Below, piece after piece: positions 37,790-49,788 of a stretch of DNA of 64,000 bases. This stretch comes from Cruorifilaria tuberocauda (taxonomy: Eukaryota > Nematoda > Chromadorea > Rhabditida > Onchocercidae), in contig JABVXU010000013.1 of assembly GCA_013365365.1 (NCBI GenBank), positions 124,001 through 188,000 on the forward strand. The letters are read 5' to 3'. The notes beneath the pieces are model-generated. The model saw only the letters and a program-made list of their open reading frames with translations, had not been told where the DNA came from and made no database searches. The position numbers were made by a program, and so were the translations under genes. Within the stretch, counting starts at the first letter, position 1; each line of letters starts with the position of its first letter.

Positions 37790-38998
37790 ATGTTGTGCAA
37801 ATTGCTTTTTCTCGTCAACTGGTTTACAATTGCTATTTCAAGTAAGTTTTTGCTTTTTCTTTCTTCCTGCCTTTTTTAATGAAACAGATGACACAATGAA
37901 CTTTCTCTTTGTTCCTTTATCGCGTCACTCAGTGAAATGAACAATTTTCAACAGCAGAAATTGAAAACAGCTTTTCATAATACAGTTATTTGAAGCTTAT
38001 CAAATATATTCTTCATCTTACATACGAAATCAGTAATTGATCATCTACTAACACTTCAGATGAATACAGAATTCCTATCCGATTCGGTAATGTAACTCTT
38101 TACGATAGATCTGATGGCCGAAAAGAAGTAATCATTCATCAGGGAATTAATATCGGCGGTTATGGTGGCATTTCCGGACGTACTTTCCTGTTAGCTTTAT
38201 TCAGTTTTATTCTCTTTTCATGAAAATTTTAACTCATTTCTCTCTATACACTCTAAAAATGCAAGGTCTCCGAATTGACGAAATTTTATCAAAATCTACT
38301 TTTATAGGCTTATTTAATATTTCATTGTGAACAACATTCTTAAGTATTCCGAACAAATGTGTGTTAATTTTTTCTGCATTTGGTTGAAGTATATCATTTG
38401 ATGAACTTAACGCACATTTGCTATCTTTCAGTTAAATGACTTAGGAATTTCTTACAAGTATTCACTTCTAGAAAAATCCTAAAAATCTTGAGCAAAGAGA
38501 AAAATTATGTTAGATTACTAGTTAAAAAGTGAGAAATCTTATAAACTGAGTGCAATCATCTTTTCTGTTCTTATGAATTCATTAAACAATTTTTAAGTGA
38601 ACGAAATGGGACTTTTGAAACAAGCAATGCCGGAGCATTGCTTTTCGATGGTAAATTGTACGGTAATAATGAAACATTAACTTATGGGAAGCAAGGGATT
38701 GAGATGAATACGAAGTATTATTTCGGGAATAAAACATTCCATGTAAGTATAATTAGTAATTCTAAAGAGAATTTGAAATTCGCTATTGATTGATAGTTGT
38801 ATTTGAAATTCTTTGCAAAATTACAAATCACTTTGAAATCAGGGTGGACCAGGAAAAGAAGGCTTGGCATTCAGTCAATTTCTGGATCACATATCTCAGT
38901 CATTTCTAGCGGGATTAGAAAAAGCAAGCAAAGCAATACCAGAAAATACCGAATTATTTCATCGAAGACGAAGAGAAGTTTGGAAACGGCTTGTTTGA
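37790..38998 (+). CDS. Small secreted protein, possibly transthyretin-like (TTR-like) family
   Basis: Five exons, 37790-37841, 38060-38127, 38432-38457, 38598-38742 and 38843-38998, give 148 residues in consistent phase. A signal peptide covers about residues 1-17 (MLCKLLFLVNWFTIAIS). The mature part starts NEYRIPIRFGNVTLYDRSDG and goes on with KELNDLGISYNERNGTFETS. The pattern V-x-L-Y-D-R...NG-x-F-x-x-S resembles the first beta strands of nematode transthyretin-like proteins, a large secreted family. The resemblance is my pattern judgement only; the cysteines common in that family are missing from the mature part, and the C-terminal half, with a polybasic RRRR near the end, does not fit. Four NxT sites suggest N-glycosylation. 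The 26-bp exon 3 is the least certain. Reading through the exon 2 donor gives a different short product ending at 38223. Confidence 0.6.
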
Positions 38999-40556
38999 TT
39001 CCCATTATTTCCACTCATCGCGATCACTTGTTGTTACTAATAATTAAGATGTGCCTCTAATGAATTAAGGTGAGGTGAATTTTTCTCTGCTTGTAAAATA
39101 AGGTGAAGTCTCGGTAGAAATTGGCCATCATCTTGGGATTTTGCCTTTCCCATTTGCCATCGTATATTTCTTGTATAGCAACGTGATACTGAACATTAAT
39201 AAGGAGCATACTGAGATATTGATATTTTTAATGAATATCTCTTACCATCGATAATATACCACAATTTTTAGGCTCGAGTTCTGATCCCAATACCGTAACA
39301 TATATCATTTTACTTGGTCAGTTACGCCTTTACTTCCATTTTCTTTTACATATGTAACAAAAGATATGTTTATTGTTTTGGTAAGCTTATTCTTATTATT
39401 TCATTATGGAATTTTTACGGCGATACAATTTTTGGAAATTTATTTCAATCTTCAAGTTCGAGAATGAATGAATATGCTATCAGAATCTGAAGAACAGTGA
39501 AAAGAATTCGAAAACATCGTCAATTCTCCAATGGAAACTTATCAAATCTGAATAAATCTAATTCTCCACAAAAGATGCTGAAGAATGATATCGAGAAGAG
39601 TGGGTTGTGATTATATTGAAGTTTTGACATTCTTCATTCCCAATATGCGGAAATGATGCGGTAATTCTTTCAACTTGTATTGGTGGCAATAGTATATCAT
39701 AATTTTGATAACCATTTCCCCCTTCAGGATAAGATGACAAAAATTCCATCATAATGATAGAGTTATTATTGAACGAGCACTGCTGACCTCTCCCAACTCC
39801 ACCTCTTCTATACATAATCCTTTGTTAACGAAGATTTAAAATCATCGACTAATCTATTGTCCACATGAGAAAGCAAGTTATAATTCTTAAATGAATAATG
39901 GCCTAAGTTGACCTAAAGATTTTTCTTTAAATCGCTTAGTTCCGGAACAATTTACGTAGAAAAATAATTAGCACAAAGGTAACCTCCAATGTTTTAATTG
40001 CAACACTTATAATTGAAAATAATGAAATCACGAAATCATTAGTGACAAGTGATAATTATTAAAGAGAGTGTAACAACAGTATATAAAATAGATGAATTCT
40101 GTGTTCTGAACGAAAATGTGATTTTCTAACTAATAGATTCGATTCGAATGATTATCCATCTTCTGATCCTCCTAGCAGATTATGGATATCATGTGATCAC
40201 TAATAATCTTTAATAATAAGCTGATAAATACTCCAACTGTTTTCTACAATAGAAGAAAGAAAATAGTTCTATTTTGATAGAGAGTTCCGGAAATCTCATG
40301 TAAGGAACGCATGGAATCTTCTAATCAAAGTTCTCATTTACTTAACAATTTTTTTATAATCAAGAGCAAATTGATCTAATTGCACATTTCAGATTTACAA
40401 CAGTAAGGAACTGATAAAATAATATCAATTATTATCACATATTTTAAGTGTTTTATAAAAATTTTCCAATAAAAGCACAAAATTTAAAGAATTTGAAGTA
40501 ATTATAATTATAGTGATAAAGGTAAAGAGTTTTAATGTAAAAGTTACGGTTATACA

Positions 40557-40880
40557 TTGACATGGTCCCTCACTTCTCCAAACTGTCTGATAAAAAAAGG
40601 TATGGGAAGGGAAGGGAAGGAAGGGGTCGTCGCCCCTTTTATTACACATTTCACGTCCCTTCCCTCTCTCTCAGTGCAATTTGTGGGATGCTTTCCTACA
40701 CGATCGTTCGATCGTCACTGCCGTTTCCCGTGCCGTTCCACCGACAGTATTGAAAAGGAAAGGAGGAAGGATTTCCGTCATCTCCGATCACTTCGAGAAA
40801 GAAGCCTCTCAACACTTCCACATTTTGTGAAAAGTGGGAAGCATCCCCTTCCTCTTCTTTTTTCTCGACTCACTTCTTGA
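40557..40880. other. C+G-richer patch with GGGAA repeat and CpG palindrome
   Basis: This 320-bp block is clearly less A+T-rich than its surroundings. It carries a GGGAA tandem (40604-40622), the palindrome ACGATCG-TT-CGATCGT (40700-40715) and many CpG steps. Several overlapping reading frames are open on both strands, which reflects composition; none resembles a known protein. Confidence 0.55.
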
Positions 40881-42941
40881 TTCAGTGATTGAGTGATCCT
40901 TTATGGGTATCTTAATAAATCTCATGCTAACAAGAGAGGGAGAAGCAAACATTTCAGATGCTTTTATCACTGAACTGATAAGGAAACTCCAGCTAATCTC
41001 TTCAATGCCTTTCTTCCCCATAAGAAGATCCCTGCACTTTCCTAAATTCATTCATAAAACAGCAAAAATTACTGTACTGGTAAATATTTCTTTTGCAGTA
41101 ATATGACCGTGAAATATTTCATTTCATTCAAATTTAATTGATTTTCGCTCCTTTCATCTTGTCCATAAAGGTCAAGTCTTAGATGCGGAACAATAAGAGC
41201 AGCACCATTAATTGTGTTATAAGACGAGAAGGCAAAGCAAAGTAAAATAAATGAATAATGGAATGGAAATATTTTATCAAATGACACGGTCCCTCAAAGT
41301 TGCTGCGCCTACAGCAATTGGCATATCTGACGGAAAAATTGAAATTGGAGTGGGATTATGGGGTAACCGTCCCGTTCGCCCGAGAGGTTTATGAAAGCAG
41401 AAAGCAAACGTTGAAGAGCAGCTGGGCACATCCCAGTACTTATACAGAATTGCCTGGATGGGATAGTTAATCAGAGAGGTCTATTTAGGGAAGAGAGTAA
41501 CACTAGAATTGGAATTTCACTCGAGAATACTTATTGGAGAAGTTATTGAAAGACTGATTGATCTTCTCTTATTCCTCTTAAAATGTGACTTTATACCTAT
41601 TTGATATAGTACCTGCCGTGATTTTCATTCCAGCTATTACAGCAGTGTAACTGAATTCATTTACACGCAAGAAAGGTGTTCCATAGAAACTTCTGTAATA
41701 TTTCACTTTGTAACTACCACGAATCATGAAACGTTGTTACGAGAGAAAATTGAGAATAGGCAGAGAGAAGGAAGTGCGGGCCTTCATTCTTATCAACTCG
41801 AGAATAGATTTTAATCGATTCGAAAAGCCCTATTCTATAAGTATTTTCATTGTTAAGAATTTAAAAATGAGAGAAAACCGGAAGAAGCACTATCAACGAG
41901 AATCAACGATGCTTTTAAAGTCTGAAATGAAAAGCGCTTCTGGATAAATATTAAGAAAATTCACTATGGAAAAACATTCCGAAGAACAATCCTCAATAGA
42001 TGCCATTTGAATATGACCGGATTTGTGGGGAAAAGTGGATGTATCCCATGAGGAGATGGCTTTTTTATTACAATTCTTCATAAAGTCCTGTTATCTTCTT
42101 GAAGAGTTGTAGTAAAGATAGCAGAAATCAATAATATGTTATGAGTAAGATGTTCATTCTTTTGTTTGTACTCATTTGAGAAATAAAAAATAGAATGCTT
42201 TTAGCTAAAAAATCTGCCTGGCAAATTCTTTGATCCGAAATATCTGAAAACTTCATACATCTCAGATGAGATACGTCATATACGTCTAGTCCACGTTGAG
42301 ACCCTCATTTTATTTTTTAGCAAACAATTCTTTCCGAGTTCATTTTATAGTCTTATCAAGCATGTCTCACTTCATACCGAATACATAACTTGGAAGCTTC
42401 CGCTTCCGAAAACTTATTGGATCACTGTTCGTAATCAGTGCGGTAACGAAACGATCTTTTGAAATTCTCCGTAAATTAGGGGTCATCTGGAGGTCATTGG
42501 TAATGTAGCATTCCACGGTGAGGAGAGGCATCAAGCTTCATGAGGATGGCATGAAATTCATGCTGCTATTGTTTACTTACAACAAAGCAATTTCCTTCTC
42601 TTTGCACTTTTATTTTCCCTTTACTTTTAACAGGCCATCAATGCAAAGGGAAAAATTAACTGTAACTGGACACTGGACATCACTGACCACTCCTCCCCTT
42701 ACTCTCCCAGAGGTCACTCTCACTCTACCTCAGTCCTTCTTCCCCTCACTTTACTAATGCACACATACAACCTTTACTGCCAACCACACACACATACACA
42801 CACGTTCACTGCAAGAGAAACAGACAAGCAGAGGAACAGAGAAGACAGGGTGAGGAGATGTGTAAGAGAAACGATCGATTAAATGCTGTTGTGTTGAGAT
42901 GACTATCTCTAATACGTGAAGAATGAAAAAAACTGAGAATC

Positions 42942-43029
42942 ATAGACACATGCGTGCACATACACACACACACACACACACATACACACACACACATACA
43001 CGTACACTTACGTGCAGACACACATACAC
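42942..43029. repeat. CA microsatellite (left arm of an inverted pair)
   Basis: CA units with CATA, CGTA and GCAG interruptions. The segment CACACATACACGTA at 42991-43004 is matched in reverse complement by the TG repeat about 300 bp to the right. Confidence 0.92.
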
Positions 43030-43270
43030 GTAGATTACTTTACAGACAGAGATGTCGAAATACCCATTAGAATGGCTGGTTCATTTTAAATGAGTCGTGC
43101 ATTTTTTGAATTTGTGAGATGGTCCCTATTGAACACATAATATGCAAAAAAATATATTGATTAGGGGAGAGAATGCTAGCACGGGCGTGTAATTCATCCT
43201 GGATAAAGATGTGCACGCATGAATGTGTTTCATACTACACATTCAGGTAGCATAGGTTATTGTTAGGTAA

Positions 43271-43309
43271 CATATGTACGTGTCTGTGTATACGTGTGCA
43301 TGTGTGTTT

Positions 43310-43350
<41 letters not shown>
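43271..43350. repeat. TG microsatellite (right arm of an inverted pair)
   Basis: About fifteen pure TG units preceded by interrupted TG/TACG units. TACGTGTATGTGTG at 43309-43322 is the reverse complement of the interrupted part of the CA repeat upstream. Confidence 0.92.
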
Positions 43351-43352
<2 letters not shown>

Positions 43353-44043
43353 TTGTTGTGATAGATGGAAGAGGGAGCACGTTATCAATTTCTCATTGTA
43401 CTTCTCTCTTCATGACTGTTATAATTAGCGTTTTTATTGTTCGATTAATGGACAGTTCTCGAACCTTTTTTCTGCTTGTTAGCTAACTTTCTCTTCTCAT
43501 TTAAGTAAACATATTTGATAGTGTAATCATTTCTGATCTGAGAAATGTGATCTGAGAACTTTCCTGAAACGTTCATTTGTATTTCAATTTCAGTAATCAA
43601 TAATTTCAGCGAGAAATATACGGGAAAATCTCATAGCATTTATTTGGAAATATTTCGTTAGAGCGGGAATGCCAGTGGTGCTAGTGATGGTTTTTCTTGC
43701 TGTTGGAGTGATTAATAATTTTCTCATTCATTTCCTAAGATGAAAGTTACTGTAAATTGGTGTGTAGTCATTCGTTATGAGAAAGCCAAACTGTTTGCTC
43801 TCTCAATTTGTGGCATTTTCCTATCGACAGGAGACATCACTCAGATACTGTTAATGACCAATCTGCTCTCCTTTGACCTTTCCAACTTATCAAAAAAGCG
43901 CAATCACGTGATCTGACACCGGGTGAATTCCATTGAACCATTGAACCCTGTTACCGAAAAATACAACGAAAGATTCTCCTGCCTCAAAACTCGAACGCTT
44001 ACTCTTCATCTGTCTCACCTTTCTCTCTCCTTCTCTCTACCTG

Positions 44044-44052
44044 TATATAAAT
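44044..44052 (+). promoter_or_regulatory. Possible TATA-type core promoter element
   Basis: TATATAAAT follows a long CT-rich tract (about 43,990-44,043) and precedes CT-rich sequence again. The match is only a consensus match, and no confirmed gene begins directly downstream, so it may be spurious. Confidence 0.25.
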
Positions 44053-44533
44053 GTATCGTATAGTACCGTGAACTCTCAGACTCTCTCGCAATTCCTGAAA
44101 CGTCTCAAATACGAATTAGCCGTCAATATACGCTTGAAATGATCCCCCTCTCTCCTCTGTAATATTGGCAGTATTATTTTCAGTGTTGGAGACATTCTAT
44201 ATGGTCCCTCTGAACTATATTTCTTTTCCTTTTTCTCTCTATCATATTATTCTTTATCTTCTTCCCATTGATATTGCAATTTGCTGGTTGATTAGCTGGA
44301 CGGGGCAGAGAGTGAGAGGAGATATTCTTGCTGATGCTATTTCTGTGCTATTGCCGCCTCTATTCTTTTCTAATAAAATTTTCAACTAATTTCATGCGTG
44401 CACGTTTTGCATGTGCATTTTGCATGGATGGAAATGCACTGAGTGCTGTGAAGTTAACAACAAATGATTCATTCTTAAAATGGAAAGCAGTGCAAGATTT
44501 TGAGAATGTTAGCATGCTAAATGCACTGCAACT

Positions 44534-44554
44534 TACACGTAAAGTTTACGTGTA
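44534..44554. repeat. 21-bp palindrome
   Basis: Arms TACACGTAAA and TTTACGTGTA flank a central G, a perfect inverted repeat of the kind bound by dimeric factors. The ACGT core is present in each arm. Confidence 0.85.
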
Positions 44555-47500
44555 TAGAAGTAAATATGACAGTAAGGCATATATACATTTACGGAGAATT
44601 AGTGATAGGTAGTGCACACTTCTGACCAGTGTTGCCCGCGTGCTTTACTTTTGTGAAGAGTGCAGAGAGGTGACGGAATGAGAGTACAGTGAAGTGCACT
44701 GTATGCACCGTCATCGTTATTATTACTACTTACAGTTGTTCAGGGAATGTTTGATCATAGCAGTGTGCTAAGCTTATAGCGATTAAAGCTCACTGAGTAC
44801 GTAGTGGCGAGATGTGCGTGGGATCTTAGCGTCAGACTGAAAGACTGCTTGCTTTTTTGAAACTTGTGTCGCATAATAAGAGCGAGCTGTATAGCTTCAG
44901 CTTTATGGGCATACTTTCTGATAACAGTGCTTGACCTTTGCTTGCAGTATGTACGTGTGTCTCTGCATGTATCCAATAGCTTATGCTTTCTTAGCTTACT
45001 CCTTGATTTGATTGAATAGTCGAAAGATTTCTTCATAAACCTTCACAGTGATGAGAAAAGGTGAAACCTTCTTTCCTCCTTCTAAACTTTACCTTCATTA
45101 TCTTCTAGGTTAGTGAAATACATTCCTTGTTGAGAATGTCGTTGAGCTCTCAGAATAGTTTCCTCCCCGCATACTTTGTCATCTTTCACTTTAGCTTCTC
45201 TAATAATTAACTTATCGCATTTCAAGAATGTTTTCTAATCATATTCTTATCATTCTCTTCTATCCAGTCAGTGATCTCTGTTGTTCGGAATATCTCTTTT
45301 TCATTTAGAATCAATTAGTGAGCATTAAAATACAAAAGCTATACTCATGATAATGGTAGTTGATTTTGATAAGGAATTCGAAGAATTAAGTACACTATGT
45401 TGTGCACCATGTTATTTTGGTAGATTCATTTTGAATTTTACGGGTCTTTTTCCAGCATATTTTTCGTTTTCAGAAAAAGTTGGGTTTTGCAGGTGAAAGG
45501 AGCATAACAAATGTTTGTTTATGATTTCAGACTGATTTCTAAGATTGAGTAGCACAGCTATCATTAAATTTATGAGACGTACTTCCAATTTTTCATTTCT
45601 TGTCCGAAAGTGAAGGAGTACTGCAAAAATAAACATCTGTTACGTCACGTGAATTAAAAACCGGTTCCAAGTGGTACGTGGTTGCTTGGTAATGAAGCTC
45701 TAAAAAGTAAGTATTAAGAGCAGATACTGCGATAATTTTTTGTCTTTCTACTAAAATTACAATCAGTCGCAGTTGATCGTTCACCTTCTCAACTTTCTGT
45801 TTATCTTGTCGAACAGTGAAGAGTACAGTGAAAAATTCAGTTAAATTAAAATATTCTAGATAAGAATGCTTGCAGGAAGATTGATGTAGTATTTTGTTCT
45901 TGTCTACGTTAGAATCATTGTGGTAGCTGCAAAAAGTTGCATCAGAAGTAGTGATGCGCATATGTCATCAAGCATCTTTTAGCAGCAGCTGCAATTATGA
46001 GGATCAAACGATAGAGAAATTTATTGTTTTTGAAACAAATGTGACAATTATAGGACACACAAAGCTCGAATGTAATCGTTCATTTGTTTCATGGTTGATA
46101 TTTCATTTTCACTATGTGTATTTATAACTATTCGATTTTCCATAAAATTTTAGTTATGTTATCAGTAGCAGCACTAGAGCTGATATTTTTTGTACATTGT
46201 TCGAGACATGTGAAAGTTATAAGAGTTGCTTTTGCCTTGAACATTATCCTTCTCAGGAGATCTTGGGAGACAGTGCTGTGAAGGGATCTGTATTCCATAA
46301 TTACTTGATGATGATAGATTAGTTTGTTTACAAAGAGTATTCAACTCGCTGACTTTTGTATTCAAATCAAGATAGAAAACCGCAAAGGATTGAGATTGGG
46401 AAGTTCAACTTTATCAATGAAAATTTATCATTTTTTCAAATGATGCATGAGGTATATCTGTGTAATGAACTGAGAGCAGAAATCAGGAAACTTTAGAAAA
46501 TCACGGAGATATGTCATGTAGTTCATTATTCATAGTTTCCTGCTCTTTGCACGTTTACTAAGGTACCAGCCTTAAGTTGATACTTTACGCCGGCTTATTT
46601 ATTCCTGTTTTAAATCTAATATTTCCAAAACTCGTTACATCAGTATAGTATGTAAATACTCTATTTTCTAGATTGACTTATTCCTATGTTGGAATCCTTA
46701 TAAATAAGATATGTGAGAGCATGCAGTAATGCTTTCTATGAATTAATAATTATAGCCTTATTTCAAAGTTTTATGGATGAGACATATGGAATTTGTGAAA
46801 CGATATATGGAACTACGTTTGTTGTCATGTATTTGTGGGAGTACTGAACAAATAAGTAATCGGTTGACCCAATGGGCTACTCAAAGTGAAAGTGATAAAT
46901 GGGATGAATGGAAATGACGTAAGTGAAGTCCATGTATCAGTGAGTATTGCAATCGCCGTCATTTGTCATTAATTTCAAACTTTCGCTGCGTGGTTGCCAG
47001 AAAAAGGGGTTTTCTCTCTTTCTCCCCTCTCTATATGATCCGCTCTTCTCTCTCAATCATCATCCATTGCTCTACTCCTCCTCACTACTATTACTATTGC
47101 TGCTGTTGCAAGAATTGAAATTGAGGGGCCGTCACATATCATCATTTTAAAGAATTTCCCGTGCAGGTTAAGTTATACGGAAACTTTTACGTGTGGCATT
47201 TAAATCCACGGAGTAATCATCATTCTTTTGCCCTATTCAAACTGTTTTTTTTCGTTACTAAACCGTTTTCATTTGTCCCTGGCAGATCTTTTCCACTTGT
47301 CAAGTTGCCATGCAAAAGTGGACATAGTGATAATGACCATTCTACCATTTAACAGCTTTTACAGTAAAGTTTATAGTGAAATGAGGGATATCTGAAGTTT
47401 TCTTTTATTGTGTTCTGTAAAATTATCTTTCTTTTTGCTCCATGTATATTCTTTTAACTATAGTTAATATTTTTTTAGCTTGAGTTATTATTAAGCATTT

Positions 47501-47826
47501 CTCTTTCACTGTAACACTATGTTGTCGCAAATAATTTTTGTTCAAAATATTTCCTTTTTCACGAAAATTAGAAAATAGAAAGGAGTGGAAGATAGAGTGT
47601 TTACAGGAAGTTTAACATTGTGAAATAGTCATTTGAGTGTTTTACCTGTTAAAAAATCGTTCTTTCTCGTGTACTGGTAACCAGCTTTTATATCTATACA
47701 GGAATTACTTGAGTTAATGGTATTACTGTAATTGATATCTGGTGCTAGTAGGCTAATGCCAATACTCTTACGGAACCTCTTCACCTATTCATTAACTAAG
47801 TTATAAGGCAAATGGCAGTATGAGGA

Positions 47827-47886
47827 AAAAACGGGAATAGATGAAAAAGTTTTTATCGCATCACCTTTTCATCTATTCCCGTTTTT
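47827..47886. repeat. 60-bp hairpin with perfect 21-bp stem
   Basis: The left arm 47827-47847 and right arm 47866-47886 are exact reverse complements; the core reads CGGGAATAGATGAAAA on the left. The loop is 18 bases (47848-47865). Size and loop fit a nematode microRNA precursor, although a stem without any mismatch is unusual for one. Confidence 0.9.
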
Positions 47887-48452
47887 CATTTTACATTAGA
47901 TTTATCACTACCTTTTCCGGGAGTCTTATCTTTTTCTAAAGCCATATTGGTGTGTTCTATTTCAAGATAATTGTCGAAATTTATGATGGACCAGGAAATC
48001 ATTCAAAATCAAACAGCTTGAAAATTCACTCTGTTCAACGTAGTTGCCATGTTGTCCGGAAGGTGGAAGCTCTGTAATTCTAGAATTTCAGAAAATGTGT
48101 TTTACAATTTTCGAAAATGCAAGTGAGAGATTTTGAAAAATCTTGTTTTAAAAATTGTATTGATTTTACTGACAGTAGCGATTGACTAAAAATATAGAAG
48201 GGAAATATGTAATGAACGATTTTCAAATGAGATCAGTTGTTTGTCGGATGCATCTGCTTGGTCTTCGATATTTCAGAATCTAGAATCCAGGGCAGTGAGA
48301 AGTAATTTTATGTATTAATTCTAGAAGGAACAGGCTTAGATTTCTGGAAGGAATCGGTTAAAATGTTTATGGAGTGGCATGTTAGTTGCGGAATGATGAA
48401 GAGGAACAGAGTGACGTGACAGCCGGCAAGTCCTCCAACGCAGTTTGTGGGA

Positions 48453-48485
48453 GACGAACGGACGGACGGACGGATGGATGGATGG
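48453..48485. repeat. GACG/GATG tetranucleotide repeat
   Basis: GACG-type units pass into GATG-type units over about 33 bp, a short minisatellite. Confidence 0.85.
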
Positions 48486-49788
48486 AACATTTCTCATCGT
48501 CATTCTTTTTTTCATTCCTTTCAAGGTTCTTCTGAGCAAATAATGCAGAGGCACTTTCAACTTTACTTTTTTCTTACAAAAAAACCTCTTGGCTGTTGCT
48601 CGTTCACAGTTCCGGTTATTTCAGGAGCTGGAAAAAACTGGAACTTTCAGGGAGAGAGGAAATTTGAAGTTCAATTGGGTTGATATATGTGTAATGAATC
48701 CATCTGTGCACATTTATACGTTCAGTTTTCGGAAATGAATATTTTTGGGAGCGTATACTGACAGTTGAAAAATATTAGAGAGGATCAACTGAACGTGTGC
48801 GATATATTTGTTCACAGTATGAATTTCGATGTTCAGTATATTCGGAAATTACTTATTTTGACATAGTGGTATTGTCATAGGTGCTGCATCTATGTTTTTT
48901 AAGCGAATATATTTTTCAATCATACTAACAGATTGTTATTTGATTATCCAATTAATAAAAATTGTGATATTCTCATAAGTAAGTTAGTATTGCTGATGTA
49001 TTGTTATTCGTTCGTTAAAATACATTTTTTTTTCTCTTTCAATTTCCTTCAGCTAGTTTTATTTCCTCCAAATCATCAGAACAAAAGATGGTATATTTAG
49101 GAGAAGGATCTCTTGAATAGTAGTACTTTATGAATATTATAAATCAATCTGATTTTCATTATCACCATGATTTATTTCGCAGTTTTCTAGATATTATACT
49201 CTTTTCATTTTGATTTTAAAACAAAAGAAACTACATTTAACCGCTTTAAATTTCCCTTCACTTCTATATCATTTGATACTAATGTTATCGACGATATATT
49301 AAAGCCTTTGCAAATTCTACTGTTCAGAACAGTTCAGATTACCTTTAGATTCAGAATTTCTAATATTTTTGTAATTTAAACCTCCCAAATTAGGAGGATT
49401 TTAGATTCATTGAAATAATTTCTCTTGCGTCGTCATGGTTTGCTTATTTGAATTTCCGGAATTCTGATCTTATCAGATTTCAGAAGATTTCAAAAATTTG
49501 CATAAAGAAAGTGCACTGCAATTGCAAACGAACTCAACAATTGTTGCTGTACAGAAGACATTTTTCTCAGATAGAACCATATTTTGCCTGCGAATTGTTG
49601 GCAGTCATTGCTGGCTATTGCTGTGTTGCTGTAATCCTAAGCATTCCTTGTGGTGCACGCTGGCATGCACCATCCGTGCACGACAATCTTCCCGGGGTTG
49701 TCTTTTCTTGGCGTATCGTTACCCTACTTTACTGATTTTAATTTGTTTCTATTTCTGAGGTTGCTACAGCCGGTGTCACTATTGGAAG

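Larger units (their letters stand above)
38999..49788. other. Ten-kilobase gene-poor region upstream of the TBL1 homologue
   Basis: No gene I can support. The composition is uneven. A C+G-richer patch lies at 40557-40880, pyrimidine-rich blocks at 42.66-42.76, 43.97-44.17 and 46.99-47.12 kb, a facing pair of CA and TG microsatellites at 42.94-43.35 kb, a TATA-like element at 44044, a 21-bp palindrome at 44534, a 60-bp hairpin at 47827 and a tetranucleotide repeat at 48453. Another C+G-richer block at 49.50-49.73 kb may be promoter or 5' UTR of the TBL1 gene. The long distance and pyrimidine-rich blocks suggest regulatory DNA, but this is inference. Confidence 0.5.

Noticed and set aside
40557..40880. 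Overlapping frames of 107, 63 and 80 codons on both strands
   Set aside because: Several frames open at once reflect the higher C+G content, not coding. Kept only as a compositional feature.
44388..44612. Open frame starting MRARFACAFCMDGNALSAVK
   Set aside because: Reads slightly protein-like, but is short, contains repeated AATGCACTG units and overlaps the 44534 palindrome. No start context, splice partner or family match supports it.
45593..45961. Open frame of 122 codons on the minus strand
   Set aside because: The longest minus-strand frame in the non-coding regions, but its translation has no domain-like pattern and no splice partner, and neighbouring minus frames do not extend it. 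Most likely chance.
49448..49758. Two overlapping + strand frames of 95 and 86 codons before the TBL1 start
   Set aside because: They overlap each other and neither joins the TBL1 frame. Better explained as 5' UTR or promoter sequence of higher C+G content.
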